15,116 nucleotides of DNA from the NCBI GenBank assembly GCA_002323535.1, contig DCQT01000079.1, positions 1 through 15,116 on the forward strand, written 5' to 3'. Origin of the DNA: Bacteriovoracaceae bacterium UBA1511 (GTDB lineage: Bacteria; Bdellovibrionota; Bacteriovoracia; Bacteriovoracales; Bacteriovoracaceae). How positions within the stretch are numbered: the stretch's first letter is position 1; each line of letters opens with the position of its first letter. The translations under genes and the position numbers were made by a program. Below are positions 14,055-15,116 of the stretch, piece after piece. The notes under the pieces were generated by a model. It was not told the DNA's origin. It worked only from the letters and a program-made list of their open reading frames with translations, and did not search any database.

Positions 14055-15116
14055 TTGTCTGTTTTTATGATGAAAGGGGTCCCTGTAGATGCTTCTATAC
14101 AATTAGAGGTGATAGACTCATTAGACTCTGTATTATCCTATGTTGATGACAAGCAAGAGCAAGCAATAGTCGTAATATCTTTGAATGAGATTTCAAAAGT
14201 TAAAAAATATGGTTCTGCAAAAAAGAATGACTTAATCAAAATAGTCGCTATTTGTGATGAAGGGGAAACAGAAAAACTTGCAGAGCATCAAAAAAAGAAT
14301 AGAGGGGCAGATATGTATCTGCCTGGCCCTTTGACGGGAGAGTACTTGGCATTGGTTGAGGAAGTATTCACAGTAGAGGAAAAAACCGTAGGGAAAAATG
14401 TGAATACTTTTGCTGAGGACCCTTCAATTAAGTTCGACCTAAGTTCTATAGAGGGTGAGCTCAAAGATCATAAATTGGATGATTTAAGTTCAAGCGAAGC
14501 AAGCTTAGACGATGAGGCAGTAGACATATCAATCGATAGCAATGCGTCTACTGAATTTGATGAAAGCATGTCTGAGGATTCCACAAAGCCGGATATTGAT
14601 GTTGAAGAGTCATTACCTGAGGAAAATTTATTTGAATCAGACTTAGATGTTGTTTCTCAAGAAATACAAACCGAAAAAAACGCATCAGATGAAAAAAGCG
14701 AAGACGCAAATCTAAATATAGAGGAAGAAACACAAAGCTTACCGGAGGCAAATGTGTCAGATACAAAGAAAAATGATCTAGAAGAGCTTACTTTTGAGGG
14801 GGACGATGAGATTAATGAGAGTGAAGAGGATGAATTAGAGTTCGAAGGTGCCCCCGAAAAAAAAGAGACTGATGGTGATACCCTTTGCTTTGAGTTAAAT
14901 GATGAGGAGTCTAGTTTTGGAGCTTCTTTGGAAGAAGGCCTAGAGGCAAATGAACTTGATGAAGATTTGAGTTTTGATACTGAGGAAGACCTTGTTTCCA
15001 CGGACCCCGATGAAGAAGATTTGAATAACCTAGTTTCACAAGAGGTATCTGAAGAGAAAGATCTAGACTTATCCGGCGATAGTGATGGAGATCTAGACTT
15101 ATCGGGCGATAGTGAT
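14055..15116 (+). CDS. Acidic pseudo-receiver-domain protein, C-terminus beyond window
   Basis: An open frame runs to the window end with no stop. The first 105 or so residues look like a response-regulator receiver domain: LEVIDSLDSVL, a strand AIVVISLNEI, a strand IKIVAICDEGET, and GADMYLPGPLTGEYLALVEEVF, closely following the receiver pattern GADDYLxKPLxxEELLxxVxxxL. The phosphorylation residues are missing. The Asp that should follow the central strand is Ser, the Thr/Ser position reads Cys, and the conserved Lys before Pro is Gly. The N-terminal strand and acidic pair are shortened or lost. The next 240 residues are extremely rich in Asp, Glu and Ser and look disordered. They end in tandem repeats at the edge. 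TTG 14055 fits AAGGA (14044-14048) best by spacing; GTG 14052 or ATG 14067 are alternatives. Non-phosphorylatable receivers with long tails, as in FrzS/AglZ-type polarity proteins, are a possible analogy, but the function is unknown. Confidence 0.7.
   Translation, partial: MSVFMMKGVPVDASIQLEVIDSLDSVLSYVDDKQEQAIVVISLNEISKVKKYGSAKKNDLIKIVAICDEGETEKLAEHQKKNRGADMYLPGPLTGEYLALVEEVFTVEEKTVGKNVNTFAEDPSIKFDLSSIEGELKDHKLDDLSSSEASLDDEAVDISIDSNASTEFDESMSEDSTKPDIDVEESLPEENLFESDLDVVSQEIQTEKNASDEKSEDANLNIEEETQSLPEANVSDTKKNDLEELTFEGDDEINESEEDELEFEGAPEKKETDGDTLCFELNDEESSFGASLEEGLEANELDEDLSFDTEEDLVSTDPDEEDLNNLVSQEVSEEKDLDLSGDSDGDLDLSGDSD
15060..15116 (+). repeat. 30-base tandem repeat, array continuing past the window
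   Basis: Two copies of a 30-base unit starting GATCTAGACTTATC lie at 15060-15089 and 15090-15116; the second is cut three bases short by the window end. They differ by one base (C to G at the fifth codon's third position, silent) and encode DLDLSGDSDG. The near identity and edge position suggest a longer array. Confidence 0.8.

Noticed and set aside
14050..14070. Six-codon frame ATG TGT TGT CTG TTT TTA TGA as a leader peptide before the acidic gene
   Set aside because: The ATG is only one base from AAGGA, too close for initiation, and the in-frame TTG or GTG explains the ribosome-binding site better.
13911..14102. 63-codon minus-strand frame between the YkuD gene and the acidic gene
   Set aside because: It covers both candidate promoters and overlaps the start of the acidic gene; no Shine-Dalgarno and no recognisable features.
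14657..15001. Serine-rich 114-codon frame on the minus strand
   Set aside because: Antisense of the Asp/Glu-rich plus-strand gene; GAA/GAT codons read backwards give Ser and Phe. No ribosome-binding site or family match.

Overview
The window is an AT-rich, densely packed chromosomal segment from a Gram-negative bacterium. Gene content points to the Bdellovibrionota, most likely a Bacteriovorax/Halobacteriovorax-type predator or close relative. The reasons are lipoprotein signal peptides, an orphan FliL-family protein, a paired M16 peptidase locus, a bactofilin operon headed by an L,D-transpeptidase-fold enzyme with an NTF2-like tail (the architecture of Helicobacter Csd6 and Bdellovibrio Bd1075), and an acidic pseudo-receiver protein. 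This assignment is inference from family content; there is no rRNA or other phylogenetic marker. I see no mobile element, CRISPR array, tRNA or rRNA.

Layout. Positions 1-24 hold the end of an intrinsic terminator from the neighbouring region. htpG (Hsp90) runs leftward (37-1995) and diverges from a single-domain asparaginase-like gene (2151-2684). A rightward run follows: a large cysteine-rich lipoprotein (2864-4954), methylmalonyl-CoA epimerase (5013-5444), a rhomboid-fold protein that has lost its catalytic residues (5488-6177), and a 54-codon small gene (6258-6422). This run ends at a strong hairpin terminator lying inside the 3' end of the convergent FliL-like gene. The leftward block 6425-8946 holds an MBL-fold hydrolase, alanine dehydrogenase (ald) and the FliL-like gene. 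From the divergent region near 8950, two adjacent M16 peptidase-family genes run rightward (9019-11810). They meet, one base apart, a leftward three-gene operon (13914 to 11812): Csd6/Bd1075-like YkuD protein, membrane coiled-coil protein, bactofilin. A divergent gene at the right edge (14055 to past 15116) encodes a receiver-like domain followed by a very acidic, repeat-bearing region and is cut by the window end.

How the genes work together. The clearest functional unit is the leftward operon 11812-13914. Its genes overlap or are translationally coupled and bring together a periplasmic peptidoglycan-editing enzyme, a membrane protein that could bridge the inner membrane, and a cytoplasmic bactofilin scaffold. 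This is a plausible cell-shape module. The second unit is the M16 pair. The first protein is a lipoprotein carrying the zinc motif HxxEH but lacking the Arg/Tyr substrate-binding pair. The second lacks HxxEH but keeps the Arg/Tyr pair, so the two probably form one heterodimeric protease. The remaining genes are housekeeping (HtpG, Ald, methylmalonyl-CoA epimerase) or of unknown role. There is no gene-free stretch over 300 bases; the longest gaps are about 180 bases (2685-2863), 155 bases (1996-2150) and 140 bases (13915-14054).
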